64,000 nucleotides of DNA, from contig CM055099.1 in NCBI GenBank assembly GCA_029204225.1, positions 55,009,373-55,073,372 on the forward strand. The letters are read 5' to 3'. The DNA is from Diphasiastrum complanatum (lineage: Eukaryota; Streptophyta; Lycopodiopsida; Lycopodiales; Lycopodiaceae). How positions within the stretch are numbered: the first letter of the stretch is position 1; each line of letters begins with the position of its first letter. The notes under the pieces were generated by a model, which was given only the letters and a program-made list of their open reading frames with translations, searched no databases and was not told the origin of the DNA. A program made the position numbers and the translations under genes. Shown piece by piece: positions 1 through 11,705 of this stretch.

Positions 1-296
1 CATTCACTTACGTAAAATCAAATCTTTATTGTTGTCAGTCTTTATCAAAAACTATTTTTGCAAATTGTCGCAATTTAGCCAAAATGTCTTATTGTTGCAA
101 TTGGTTTCCAATCTCAAATTTTAGGGAGCTCTCAGCAACTCACAACTTGCATGCTCAAGTGCTTCACGCGTGTCTTCATTTTATCACTTGTATCTGCCAT
201 TGACGGTTTCATCTCTGGTTTCTTGACAGGTACTACCTTTTGGGAGGACTGTATCTTCCAGATTCTTCTGGGTGTTTCCATGGTTCTTCTCTCAGT

Positions 297-1322
297 TCAA
301 GTCTCAAGGAAAACATTTGATTTGCATGTTGCACAAACTTCGATTATCAGTCTCATGGGGATGGACTCATCAAAATTGGTGGTAGGAACAGAGTTGGGTG
401 GATGGTTTGGTAATGGTAAGGAAACATGATGAAGGCTTGGTGGAAAGGCGAAATAATTGATAGTTCTACAATTGCAGTCTTTGATCCTTGCAATGTCGAG
501 CTTTGACCACCAATTGCTGGGTGAGGAGCTCATTTTATTTGCAGGTTCATGGTTGTCTTCATCTTTCTTTTTCTGCAGCTCTTTCTTTTGATCCTTTACT
601 TTTGGATCTCTTTGGCGGGATTCAAATATCATTGCTCCAGAGAGTTTCTTTTGTTCAAGATTGACCTGACTCATCTGTTGCTTAAGTTTTGTCCTTTCCT
701 CCTCAACTTCTTGGATCTTTCTCTTTATTTCTTCTAGCTGCTTCACCTGCTTCTTAGATTTTTTTCGGCTGATCAACCAATGTAGGTGGTAGTTGGTCTC
801 CGCAAACACTTGCAATGATCTTTTAGCCGCCTTAGTAAAACTTATAAAAAAAATGGAGATTTCTTAGAAGAATAGTGAACTAATGATAAACAAACAGATG
901 GAAGGTAGGGTGGAGGTGGTGACATCGGTAGATGGTGTGGACGATAGTCATGAGGATGGGCATAGAAGTATGGCAAGAGGCCGTTTGAAGAAAGAGACTG
1001 ATTTTCCAATGCTTGTGTTTCTCTTTTTTGAAGGATCTTTGTCGTGACTAGGATACTTCTTCTGATTGAGTCGCTTTGGATTGCCCATCTGTTTGCTTAG
1101 CCTTGTCTTTATCCTCTTTGATTCGTGACCTTGGTTGTCGATCTTCTTGATGGTGTTGCTGGCAGCATAACCGCTCCAGTGGATCCAAGCAGATCCACTC
1201 CCCCCCCCCCCCACCCCCCCCCCCCCCCCAAAATCTGTTGGTGGGGATGTTGTTGTTTGTAGCTGTTCATGCTCAGGATTGAATTGGCGTGTGGAACACG
1301 TAGTTGAAAACACGTTGAACAT
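297..1322 (-). pseudogene. Broken ORF, Gly-rich and coiled-coil, unknown
   Basis: Two open stretches on the minus strand (1322-948 and 815-297) share one frame and are separated by only a few in-frame stops, so they may be one decayed reading frame of about 340 codons. The N-terminal part is Gly-rich because it reads the poly-C tract at 1201-1229, then becomes Lys/Arg-rich. The second part has a Lys/Glu/Gln-rich segment of about 70 residues that looks like a coiled coil. I recognise no family. The retrotransposon-rich setting makes a transposon accessory protein possible. Chance openness of low-complexity DNA is the main alternative. Confidence 0.25.
1201..1229. repeat. Poly-C tract
   Basis: Twelve C, one A, then sixteen C. 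A tract this long is prone to slippage and to sequencing error, so the exact length is uncertain. Confidence 0.9.
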
Positions 1323-3540
1323 GTGACTGGACTAAAGATTGAACAAATTTTAACTAAATTTGTTTCGATCTTGTTGTAGTTGAATCAAAGATGAATATGG
1401 CAAGGAGATGCAGGAATCAACTCGGACATGATATGTACTTCGCAGATGTGGTAGATGCACAAAAATCTGAAACTCTGTATAAGGTGATTTGAAGATTGAT
1501 AGATGAATGACAAGTTATTCTTGAGATACGCTACATGATGTCTCTTCAATGGTAACTAAAAATAAATCTAGAAAAAGATATGCATTTAGAAGAAATTACC
1601 AAATCAAAAAATGACAAAAAATAAACAAGGAAGATACCAATGTTACAGAGAGTGAAAGCCGTAGAGCACTTTTCAAACAAAAAGTCATTCATCAACATGT
1701 ATAATTCACCTGGACAATTTCATGTTTCTATTGATCATTTAGAGTAATGAAAAAACTCCCATAAGCCCTTGTCAAAAACAAGGCAGGAAAAGTGACTCTG
1801 AATCTACCATTGTTGATATAGATGTTGTGAGATATAGTTTTAGATGCAGTTATGGTTGAGGTACTATGTCCTAAGGACCTCTCTAAGCACGAGATTCAGA
1901 ATCGAATCTCGATCTAGATTTCCGATTCCTAGATGTATTGTGTATTGGCACATTGGAAATTTTATCAACATGTGGAAAGACAAGTAGATTTGAGGTTGTG
2001 GAAGGGGAGAAAAACTGTCAATTTCCTATGCAGGTTGCTCTTGGTTGGACATTGTAGTAGATGACAGAATATCGGTTTCGCTTTCCTCATACAAGGACTC
2101 ATGTCATATTAGTGTCTTTTGGCATTATGGAGCTGGTGTATTTGGGTGCATGCAACGCATTGGGCGTCAGGTTGTAAGCATCGCTGGTTTATATTTTCCT
2201 GGTTTGTCTTACAGTTTTGGAATGTGGAACTTGAGATTCAGCATTCTTGGAGTTTGGTGAGTTTCGTGGTGTGCTGAATGTTTGAAGAACATGTAGTAAT
2301 CTGATTTTTTGGATGAGTTTCATTGGAAAACATTTCAAATCAGAGCAAAGTAGCATCAAAAGAATGCTCAGGTTAAATTGGACACTGGTTTGAACAGGTT
2401 TTGCAAGAAAGGCAAGCAAACAGAAAAGAAACAGTGATAGTGCCTGTTGGTAAACCAACAATGGCAATGGGCGCCAAATGTTGCAAGATTCTTCCCAGTC
2501 TCAGATGCTCTGCCAAGCAGCCTAACCTCTGAGCCTGAGAAGAACGTAAACTGGCCTTTCCTACAATTCTGTTCTGTACATGGGATCATGATGGCCAGTT
2601 TTGTAGGTGTTCATTATAGTATATTCACCCTGCCTGTCAGAGGATGACTTCAAGGCTTCAAAAACTTTGTTGTTTATGAATGAGCACTTGCCAATGGAAC
2701 AATTAACTTCATTATGAGGCAAGCCTTGTTGAACAAAGTCAGATTTGCAATGCAGCACAGTTGCTCAATTTTCAAGATCCTAAGGCTGTAACCGAATTTA
2801 AGGAAGCTAATCTACTTGCAAAACCAAAAGCTACTCTAAATATGATTGAAAAGCATAGTCAAGAAACAAGAAACCAAACTAAACAGTATTTTAGAAGTCC
2901 AAGAATCAAGAAACAATGCATCACTCAAGAAACAAGCATAATCGAGGAGGTCAATGGATGCACCAAACTCGTGAAGGCTCTTCTCATTTCAGCATGGAGT
3001 ACAATACACAAAAAGCTCCTCTTCACAAAGAGGGAGCCTTTTAAATAAGGAAGAGAGCTCCTTAGGTGGCATCCCAGTGGAATTTCCACATTTCACAAAT
3101 TACAAGTGGAATAATGCTCTCCACTAGAGGTCACCATCAAAAGGTGGCTCTCTCTACTTTCTTTAAGAGGGGTCTACTTGCATTTATTACATTAGCCTAG
3201 AAATACAAGTTCCTACATGGTCATTCCATCTTTCGGGATTCACCATGAGGCTTACTCAATTCCTACTTGACAGTATTAACTAGTATTCCTTGGCTCTCAT
3301 ACTCGGCTCTCAGTCTTCATTAGTCTCGTCTTCACAGAGACCTCCTCGCTCTAAGGTGAGAGGTGCTCTTGGGTTCCTCTGTCCGAGTATCTTGGGGATT
3401 CGTCAGAATCAGCCAACAATGGTTGTCTCTTACACCTACCAAGACATTCCTCCATTTGATCTAATTCAATGTTGATGTTGTAGTTTGGTAAAGTTCATGT
3501 TAAAGTTTTCTATGTTGGAGCTCTATTTCCTATTCCACAC
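1323..3540. other. No recognisable gene
   Basis: Short open frames only, none with a recognisable domain. The stretch around 3010-3180 reads like transposon untranslated sequence, but no element end or partner copy could be defined. Confidence 0.5.
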
Positions 3541-3750
3541 CTAATTTCTTTGAGAGCCCTCCAACACATACGATAATATCTCTTTAATTCTGTATGGTCC
3601 TTCACTTGCAAATTTCAATTTTCTTTTGATCAATTTTGTCTTGTACATCAAAGCTAGATCTCCTTCCATCAGATCTTTCTTATGTAAATGACAATCATGC
3701 ATGCCTTGCGATGATCTTTTTTCTGATGCTAGTGCATGAACTGTCATCAA
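3541..3750 (-). mobile_element. Gypsy integrase C-terminal fragment
   Basis: The minus-strand frame encodes the tail of a Gypsy (Metaviridae) integrase. It contains a DLALMYKTKLIK-like segment and a GPYRIKEIL segment, typical of the region after the catalytic core. The same segment occurs on the + strand at about 7295-7420, so the two are related copies in inverted orientation about 3.6 kb apart. No core domain, LTR or start is attached; it is an isolated fragment. Confidence 0.7.
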
Positions 3751-3950
3751 TCTGGTTTCACAAAATCTATGCTTATCTGATAAGCGACTGATATGGATAT
3801 CCTATCATTTCACTTTTTTTCTCATCGGTTTGAGGACATTTCTTTTTCGATAATTTTAAACTTGGATCAATAGGATTTTGTACAAATCATCTGGATCATT
3901 TGTAAAAAGTGTTTGAACGTTGTCATAAGTACTAGTTTTTTTTTAGTCCA

Positions 3951-4697
3951 AAAAAATGTCAGTTTTGGGTTACTCGTGGAGTTGTTCTTGGACATGTGAT
4001 ATCAAGACATGGAATCGCTATAAATTATTCCAAAATCAAGGTTACTGTGGAGTTACCTCCACCAGAAACAATTCAAGGATTTTACATTTTCATGGATCAT
4101 GCAAATTATTACTAAATATTTATTTTATTCTTTGTAGAGTTGGCACAACCTCTATATAAGTTGACGATTTTACCAATTTGGACAACTGAGGCATTGGAAG
4201 CATTTGAAAAATCGAAGAGCAATAGCTCTGCATCGATCCTAAGAGCTCCAAACTGGACAATTGAATTCCATGTGCATACTGATGCATCAAAATATGCCAT
4301 TGGATATGTTTTAACACAATTATGAGAATATAAGAAGGACTATCCGATCAGATTTGCTAGTCGACAACTTAGTGATTTTGAAAAGAATTATTCCACTACA
4401 GAACGGAAAGTGTTGGCTATGGTATTTTCAATAAAGAAATTTAGACATTGTTTGATGGCTACGCATTTTGCATTTTACACAGACCATCAGCCTTTGTTTT
4501 ATTTGGTAAACAAGACCTGCAATATGGGACACATTGCAAGATGGTTACTATTATTGATTGAATTTCATTTTCGAGTTGTGGTTCGGAAAGGTAAGCAACA
4601 TTATCTTGCAGACCATGTATCAAGAATACAGACAACACTAGTTAATATCAAAGTGGATGATGAACTGCCAGATGCTGCATCAACTAGAAAATTGTAA
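3951..4697 (+). mobile_element. Gypsy RT C-terminus and RNase H fragment
   Basis: One frame spans the whole interval with stops only at 4113-4115 and 4323-4325. It begins in the RT thumb/connection region (GVVLGHVISRHGIAI, typical of Gypsy) and continues into RNase H (HTDASKYAIG, then YSTTERKVLAM, then FYTDHQPLFYL). These are the signatures of a Gypsy reverse transcriptase-RNase H module, which copies genomic RNA into cDNA. The RT active-site YxDD part is missing upstream. The frame stops abruptly at about 4692, where Copia sequence begins. The Gypsy element resumes with integrase at about 6800, so this looks like one Gypsy copy split by later insertions and losses. Confidence 0.85.
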
Positions 4698-5455
4698 GTC
4701 AATAGACTCATCTATGGACCTAGGATTCAAACTGTCAAAGGATATGTGCCCAAAAATTGATGCAAAGAAGAAAGAGATGTGCAAATACCCCTATAAATCA
4801 ATAGTCGGATCGATCATGTGTGCCATGGTCTGCACCAGACCTGATCTAGCATTTACAGTCAGCACATTGTCACAGTTTATGTCAAATCTTGGCCTACTCA
4901 CTGGAAGGCTCTACTCAGAGTACTAAGATACAATCAAGCCACTAAGCACTATGCTTTGTGTTATCATGGAAATACAGAGGATGTCTTGACATTTCTTACT
5001 TATTATGACTCTGATTGGGCTTGTAATGTGGACACAAAAAAATCCACATATGGCTATCTTTGCTTTCTAGCAAGAGGATCCATTTCTTGGAATAGTCGAA
5101 AGCAAAAATGAATTTATTTGTCCACCACAGAATCAGAATATGTCGCAGGTACCTCTACAGTGAAGGAAATTATCTGGCTCAAAAGATTGCTTCAGGATCT
5201 TATGATCTCTCAAATTAGTTCAACTATACTCTATTGCAACAATCAGAGCTGCATTGCTCTATCTTTGAACCCACAAACTCACTCTAGAACTAAATACATT
5301 GAAGTTCAATTTCATTTTCAAAGAGAAAGTTCAGAATAAGGATGTCGAATTAAGTTACTGTCCTACTGCCAGTATGTTGGCTGATATCTTGACTAAGCCA
5401 CTGTCAAGGGAAAAGCATGTTGCATTACGTAGCTTGCTTAATTTCATTTAGAATC
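4692..5455 (+). mobile_element. Copia RT/RNase H 3' fragment
   Basis: Copia (Pseudoviridae-type) pol 3' end. The RT C-terminal segment contains CTRPDLAFTVSTLSQFMSN. RNase H follows with SDWACNVDTKKSTYGY, STTESEYVAG, a YCNNQSC segment where the family usually has DN, and the closing MLADILTKPLSRE. A frameshift near 4895 and a stop near 5110 break it. It abuts Gypsy RNase H at about 4692 and ends just before the purine-rich AAGGGGGAG and the LTR start at 5536, so it is the 3' end of a Copia insertion in the Gypsy element. Confidence 0.85.
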
Positions 5456-5535
5456 CTAGGAGTTAAGCTATCTCGGATTTAACAATCTATTAAATCTGAA
5501 CATCGAAATTTTTTAGAATCCACATTAAGGGGGAG

Positions 5536-6190
5536 TGTTAAAATTCATGCTCAAGCCCAATTCCATTAGGTAATGAGCATCCTGAAATCTGTTCATACTT
5601 ATTCTAAAAAAAAAAAAAGCCTACAAAAAATGAAGAGAGAAGAAGGTTTGAATTTCCTTACAGACTATTGAAAAATTCAGGATCGAATTTTTTCGACCCA
5701 AGTCTTTTTTGACCCAATGTCAATCCCATCAAAGAGAAATTTTTCGACCCTGGATCAGATTGGATCGAGGCGGGAAATATTTGAACGTCTTCGACCCTGG
5801 ATCAGATCTAACTTCTCCATCCCTGGTACACTATGCAATTTTTGACCCTTTGTATATTTTCAATCCTTTGTAAATTTCGATACTATTAACTAGAAATCTG
5901 ACCCACATACTATTAAATTAACGGCTACATTCTGTGGGACTGTAAGTAGATTAACTGAGGCTTTCAATACACTAATCAACTGACATCCAATGAAGTCAAC
6001 GCCCTGACAGGCATCTTTTGTAACAATGTACAGACATTATTCTACAACGATGATTAGTGGTTAAGATAGTTTTAGAATCAGTTAGTTAGCATTCGATTAT
6101 TCAAGCATCAACAAACTCAGCTGAAGCATTGGTTTTGTGCCTACTGTCTTGTGCCCAGCTTCAAGCATCGTTCCACTATTGTCTTGCGCC
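5536..6190 (+). mobile_element. Copia 3' LTR, truncated
   Basis: It begins with TGTTAAAATTCATGC directly after a polypurine tract (5528-5535), as expected of a 3' LTR. A related sequence lies on the minus strand at 41612-41113. Shared segments include the ATGAGCATCCTGAAA stretch and GTAAATTTCGATACT. The right end is lost, and at about 6190 the sequence enters another Copia RT fragment. Confidence 0.7.
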
Positions 6191-6194
6191 CAGC

Positions 6195-6790
6195 TTCAAG
6201 CCTTATATGTTGATGATTATTCAAATCAGATATTGCTTGAAACAAAATCTTTACTTTCACAAGAATTCGAAATGACTAATTTAGGCCCAGTTCATTACCT
6301 ACTTCGTATGGAGATCACTCAAGCAAAACGATCACTATAAGCCAAGAAGTCTATCTAACCAATGTGCTTCGCAAATATGGCATGGAGGACTGTAAGCCGA
6401 TAGATTCACCCATTTATCTAGGATCCAAGATATCAAAAGACATGTGCCCCAAGACCGAAGCAGAACAAAAAGAAATGTGCAGATATCTTTATCAGTCGAT
6501 AATCGGATCAATAATGCATTCTATGATCTGCACATGACCTGATCTTGCATATACGGTAAGCACACTATCACAATACATGTCCAATCCAAGATTACAATAT
6601 TGGAAGACTCTTCAAAGAGTATTGAAATACATTCATATTTTCTTAGAGAGAAAGTTCAGAATAAAGAAATTGGACTTAGTTAATGTAATACAGATAGTAT
6701 GCTAGCTGACATTTTGACAAAACCCTTGTCAAGAGAGAAATATGCTATCTTTGGTAGGTATGTTAAATCTCAATTTAGACTCAGATTCAT
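6195..6790 (+). mobile_element. Second Copia RT fragment, RNase H deleted
   Basis: It opens at the RT active-site region (YVDDYSNQILLE), then FEMTNLGPVHYL and the KDMCPK...IIGSIM segment also seen in the 4.7-kb copy. Near 6640 the sequence jumps from the end of RT directly to the last lines of RNase H (the LREKVQNKEI and MLADILTKPLSRE segments), removing most of RNase H. Frameshifts and stops occur throughout. It is the same Copia family as 4692-5455, at a second position in tandem, and is followed at once by Gypsy integrase. Confidence 0.8.
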
Positions 6791-6799
6791 AGTAGTAAG

Positions 6800-7522
6800 C
6801 TTAAAGGGGAGTCTATATGAAAATATTATAATCAGATTTGGATGTCCGATCGAAATTGTCAATGATCGGGGTACACACTTTGTTTATCAAACAATAAAGT
6901 GTTTACTGAAAGATTTTTTTGTTATACACAGATTTAGTACTCCCTATTATTCCAGAGGGAATGGCCAAGCTGAATCTTCCAATAAGATTCTCTACACCAT
7001 TATTACAAAGACAATCGAAGCGAGTCGCTCTGATTGGGAACATAAACTGTATGCAGCATTATGGGCATTCAGAATCGCTTACAAAAAATAGTACAAATCA
7101 AACACCTTTTCAACTAGTTTATGGTCAAGATGCTGTTATGCCAATTGAATTTTTAATCCCATCTTTACGCATAGCAGCAACGGAACGATTAAATGATGAT
7201 CAGTCTTTACAACTTCATCATGAAGCATTGCACAAATTATGTGAAACCCGATTGATGGCAGTTCATGCCTTAGCAGCAATGGCATGATCGTCGAATGCAC
7301 AAGAAAGATCTGGAAGCAGGAGATCTTGCATTGATGTACAAAACCAAGCTGATCAAGGGTAAGTTGAAGTTTACTGGGGAAGGCCCGTATAAAGTGAAGG
7401 AAATTCTGAACTATGGCGCAGTAATTCTTGAGCACTTGGATGGAAAACAATTTGATACTCCGGTAAATGACAGCCGATTATGCAAGTTTCGGCAGCCTGC
7501 TCCGCCAGTTCAGCAAGCCTGA
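6800..7522 (+). mobile_element. Gypsy integrase, core second half and C-terminus
   Basis: The integrase inserts element cDNA into the host genome. Visible are the second catalytic Asp (IVNDRGTHF) and the catalytic Glu (GNGQAESSNK) of the DDE core, then the NQTPFQLVYGQDAVMP segment and the C-terminal KLKFTGEGPYKVKEIL. The zinc-binding HHCC domain and the first catalytic Asp are absent. Frameshifts near 7085 and 7285 divide it. It ends at a stop at 7520-7522. It most likely belongs to the same Gypsy copy as the RT/RNase H at 3951-4697. Confidence 0.85.
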
Positions 7523-8313
7523 TCTCAATATATTTTTCATTTTATTTGTTTTTAATTTTTTATTTTCAGTAGTTAATTTGCTGGCTTTTTTTTGGAAAAA
7601 GACATTTAAAAAAATTATAATAATAAATAAGGAAAGACTGATGAGCAAAAGTCAAGAAGTCATCAGTATAAAGAAAAGGAAGCACAGTATTTTTATGGAA
7701 AATGACTTAGAAAACCAATATTTTGGGCAGATTTGGCCAATACAGTATCAAAAACTTTCGCTGATCTCTCAGACTGTACATCCACCCTTGATTTATCTAA
7801 ATTGAGGTGGGTGAAAGTTTTTGACAAGAGAAAATTCAATTTTTGAGTCAGGCGAATGTTCAGTGATATGCCATTTTGGGAACCTTCGCCGAGTATTATA
7901 ACATCATTATGAACCTTTGCCGACCTGCTAGATGATCTTAAAATGTCAAAATTAGGTTGTCCATAGGTTCGGATTGTGAGAAAAAGCATTTATGACAGTA
8001 CCTGGACGAAGGTTCATCCTTCGTCAGCCCTGAAAAACGTTCGCCTGATAGGTTCAGATCCCTAGAAACCTTCGCCGAGATTTTTATAGCCTATTTTTAC
8101 AGTACTGTACATGCCTACAAATTTTTGTTCAGAACTGATCAGCCCTACTACTATTCAGTATAATGGATCCACCAAATTGACCTATAAGTTGGCTGAATTC
8201 GATTCATTCCTCACTTGTGCTAGCAAAGCTCTTGCGAATTTTTCTTGCAACCAAAGCCTTTCAAATTTTCTGCATTGCCTTCTGATACATTCTCATGCGG
8301 TTATAATTCCTTT
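7523..8313. other. Gypsy spacer between integrase and accessory ORF
   Basis: AT-rich and without a convincing ORF. It contains several copies of an AACCTTCGCCGA-like word (7881, 8068 and variants), which also occurs around the second copy of this Gypsy family near 17.69 and 18.91 kb. It is probably untranslated internal sequence of the element. Confidence 0.5.
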
Positions 8314-11256
8314 ATGATCATCATGTCTTCTACCGATACTTCCCAGTCTTCGCGCTATACTATCCATCGTGATGTCCCATCTGCAACGGACATCATGATT
8401 CTTCCTAGCACAAGCATGGTCACTCAGTGGATGACCCTTGCAGAGCCTCTACTTACTGCAATGGATATTCATGAGAGAGCCTTTTTGGGATGCATCAATA
8501 TGGATTTCATCACTCTTGCCTTCAGTACGTGGAAGGAAGAGAAATCCAAGTTTTATATCACCTTCCAAGGAGCCACACACAAGGTGCACGTCACTGAGGC
8601 CGCACTTGCAGCTATAGGAATCTCATCCGGTACGCAAGCCTCACCCAATCACAAGCACGCCAAACGGGCCATCAAGCCATACATTGACCTCACCAATGAT
8701 CTGCACTGGACTAATGATGGCTACCTTCTGGAAGCCATCACTGAGCCTTCCATCCACGCCGCTGCCCAGTTGTTGAATCATTTCATGTTGGTTGGCAACC
8801 TCATGAAAGACCGCATCACATCTCAAATCCTTCATAGGATAGTCGAGTCCCACATAAAGTTGGCCAAAGCCCCTCTTGAACCATATAGCTGGTTCAAGAC
8901 TATTTTTGGTGAGCTCAAGCGAGCTATTAAGGCTAATACAAAGCAGTAGTTTGTCGTTGGCTCTCTATTGTCCCTCTTAGCAGCTTCTCACTTAGAAAAC
9001 AGAATCCATGGCATCCACCTGGATTCTGTGCTTTCGGTTTACAAAGAAGCACCGGCCGAGTCATCTCACCAGGCCTCAAGTTCTCATAGTCGTCGTCGTC
9101 CACGCAGCGAGATCGTAATTCTTGACTCGCCTTCCGCGTCACGACGGCGTACTAGGCATACCTCATCAGCTGCGCTTCCACCCCCTACTGCTGTTCGCAC
9201 TGAATTTCCCATTCCCCTTGCCTCTGATGCTTCCCTCGCCTCTGCTCCCATACAAGGACAGTCTGTGACCATTGGGCCTACCATTCCCATCACGGCTGCC
9301 CAGGCCGCCTCACCCCCGCACACCGAAGCAACCTCACCCAACACACAGTTCTTCATGGATATGTTTGATGATTCCGACCCCCTTGGGGCCACCGAAATCT
9401 TTGAAATGCCCCAGAGCCCAGCGCCCTTTGAACCCCAATCTCCTGAAAGAGGATTCGGGCATATTCATAAAGCTACTGTTGGTGTCGAAGATGCCAGTCA
9501 GGAAACACCCACACAGGGTAGCCCAGCCACACTTCGGGTCGACACAACTATAAAGTCACCAAAGTAGTTCGACGCCACGGTGCCTGAAGGGTTTGAAGAC
9601 GAGGATATTTTTTAAGAAGAAAAGACCTTGGCACCTATTCCACGCCTACCAACGACAGTACCATCAGGGTCTCCTATTGCTGCCACCTCCACGACTGTCG
9701 ATTCTGGTGATGCTCTTGGGTTAGTTTCAAGCCTTGGGCAAGTGATCCAGTCTATGCTGGATAAGAAGAAGGAAATGGAGCAGAGGATCTCTGATTTAGG
9801 ATCCGAAAACACTATGATCAACCAGAAAATTGTCCAGCTAGATCGAGAGGTGAAGATAGCCAAGCAACATGAAGGAAAGACTGAAAGCGAAAAGAAATTG
9901 GCCTAGCAACAAGCTGATCACTTGGAAACCTACATCAGCTCCCTGCAAAACGCCCTGACAACCGCACAGGATCAGGTAGATAAGGCAGTGCAAGATTCCA
10001 AGCAACAGGTGCAGCTGCTGAAGGGGCAATTACAAATGGACGAACAAGATCGCACACGGCTTCAAGGTGAATTGGATGCGACCACCCTTGAGCATGATGC
10101 ATATATGCAAACACAAATACCCGATCATCCGGTCACACCGATGGAGATTGCATATTTGTTCAAGAAAGTCGAAACATACAAAGTGGCCCTTCAGGGATTC
10201 CAAGGCCGCTTTGATAGGTTCAAAGGAACAGCTTCAACCGAGTTGGCAAAGGCAAAAGACACCATCAACGCGTATGAAAAAGCTGTTGCTCAAGTGTTGG
10301 AAGCCAGTTCACAAATCTCCGTCCCGGTCATGCCGCAATTCTCCTCTTCGCGCCAAGAAGCTGTATAGATGGATACAGGGGTTGATTCGAGCATGGACCA
10401 AGGGGGAGCTCCAGATCTAGCAGATCAACCGCCAACTATACCGACAGTACAAGGGGGTCCATCCTCATCAAGGACAACCCATTTATTCAGAAGGCCCATC
10501 AGCGTCGAGGACCAGATCCAGACCTTCTTAAAGCAGCATCCACATGAGTCCTCGCGTGGTGGATGGGTTCTCAAATTTAAGACCTCCAAGATCGAGGCCG
10601 GCAAATAATTGGACAAAATGCCTGCACTGGGAGAGCAGCCGACATGGAGAATCACGGTTTTTGAGAAGACTCCGGAATCAATTAGGAGTTACGTCGCCAG
10701 CCCTTGCCAGTTGCGGGTAGATCCTTATTATGTGCCAATGCCGCGAAGACAAAAATGAAAAGATTTGGGATTGGCTATGGATAAAGTCACCATCCATACG
10801 CCCAATTGGTCAATCATCCACCAGCCTTACAGCTGGAATATTTCAGTGGACTTCCATCGGGCCTTACAAGCATATCAGAGAGAGTATGTCCACTCTCCGG
10901 ATCCAACGGTGCGACAATCGGCAATGTTTGCAAAAGATCTAACTCTGTTGGCGTCAGTGGCAACCAAATGGGACGATTGCCTTCCTACCTTGGCATTTGA
11001 TCCAAATAAGCCGATGGGGTCAGAGCAAATCAAAGATCAGCTGCCGATTGCTCGACTGTATTTCCGTGCGGCTATGATGGGAGGCTCTTGGGAATCCCGC
11101 TTCACCTCATGGACAACTTCCAAGTGGATTGCCGGAGCCCACCGTTGTTTCATGCCACATAATTTGGATTTCAATACTGCACGTCTTGACTTTATGGAGA
11201 AGGCGCAGTATCATTTAATTAAGATTCGACGTGAAGCCAATAAAAGTTCCCAATAA
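8314..11256 (+). pseudogene. Gypsy accessory ORF, ~980 codons, 7 stops
   Basis: One reading frame runs for 2.94 kb between the Gypsy integrase and the 3' LTR. It is interrupted by stops at 8947, 9565, 9613, 9904, 10366, 10606 and 10756 but by no frameshift; the natural end is the TAA at 11254. First ATGs are at 8314 and 8323. Visible regions are an N-terminal globular part of about 230 residues, a Ser/Pro/Thr-rich linker with a short Arg cluster, a long coiled coil (about 9720-10300; Gln/Glu/Lys-rich heptads), another linker, and a C-terminal globular part of about 160 residues rich in Trp. The N-terminal part resembles the helical domains of plant 'putative transposon protein' ORFs, but I cannot assign it firmly. 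Known Tat-lineage Gypsy elements carry extra ORFs in this place, so an accessory retrotransposon protein is the best call. Confidence 0.6.
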
Positions 11257-11306
11257 CTGCATATTGCAGGTGTCGTGGGACCGCCACCAGTTTTGGTGGG
11301 GGATAC

Positions 11307-11705
11307 TGTTGGAGGGTTTGCGGATCCCAAGGCAACCCTAACCCTAGTTAATAAGTGAGAGGGATTTGGCACCTTGCATGTGTAAGTCCAACCCGATGAC
11401 CACATAGTTATTTGATTGATTAGTTAAAAGTCAATAAGAGGACTTTAGGCCTTTTTGTGGGACTTTTAATGTCGCAGGGCCTAAATGTCAAGTTAGTGGA
11501 TAAAGTTGGGTTTCCCTCCAAATTTATGGTTCCCACACTTTTTTAAATTTGAATAAAAAGAGAGGCAAGACTGGACCAATAGGATTCAGAGGCCAGGGTC
11601 CTCCTCTCTACTATAAAAAAGGACCAACTCGAGTTGTTCCTCATGTTCATTTTCTCATTTCAATAAAGCAGATTGGTTCTCTTTAGAAATGGATTGATGA
11701 AAGAA
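11307..11705 (+). mobile_element. Gypsy 3' LTR (partial) with polypurine tract
   Basis: The LTR starts with TGTTGGAGGGTTTG just after a purine-rich tract (GGTGGGGGA at 11295-11303). It carries a TATA-like CTATAAAAAAGG near 11611. Close copies are inverted at 18734-18340 and 19445-19140, and a 93-bp piece lies at 51551. Similarity to the 18.7-kb copy fades after about 11705, so the LTR end is not defined. Confidence 0.8.

Noticed and set aside
8947-10758. Stop-codon recoding to explain the accessory ORF
   Set aside because: All three stop types occur at scattered, non-conserved places and neighbouring element genes are equally damaged; decay is simpler.
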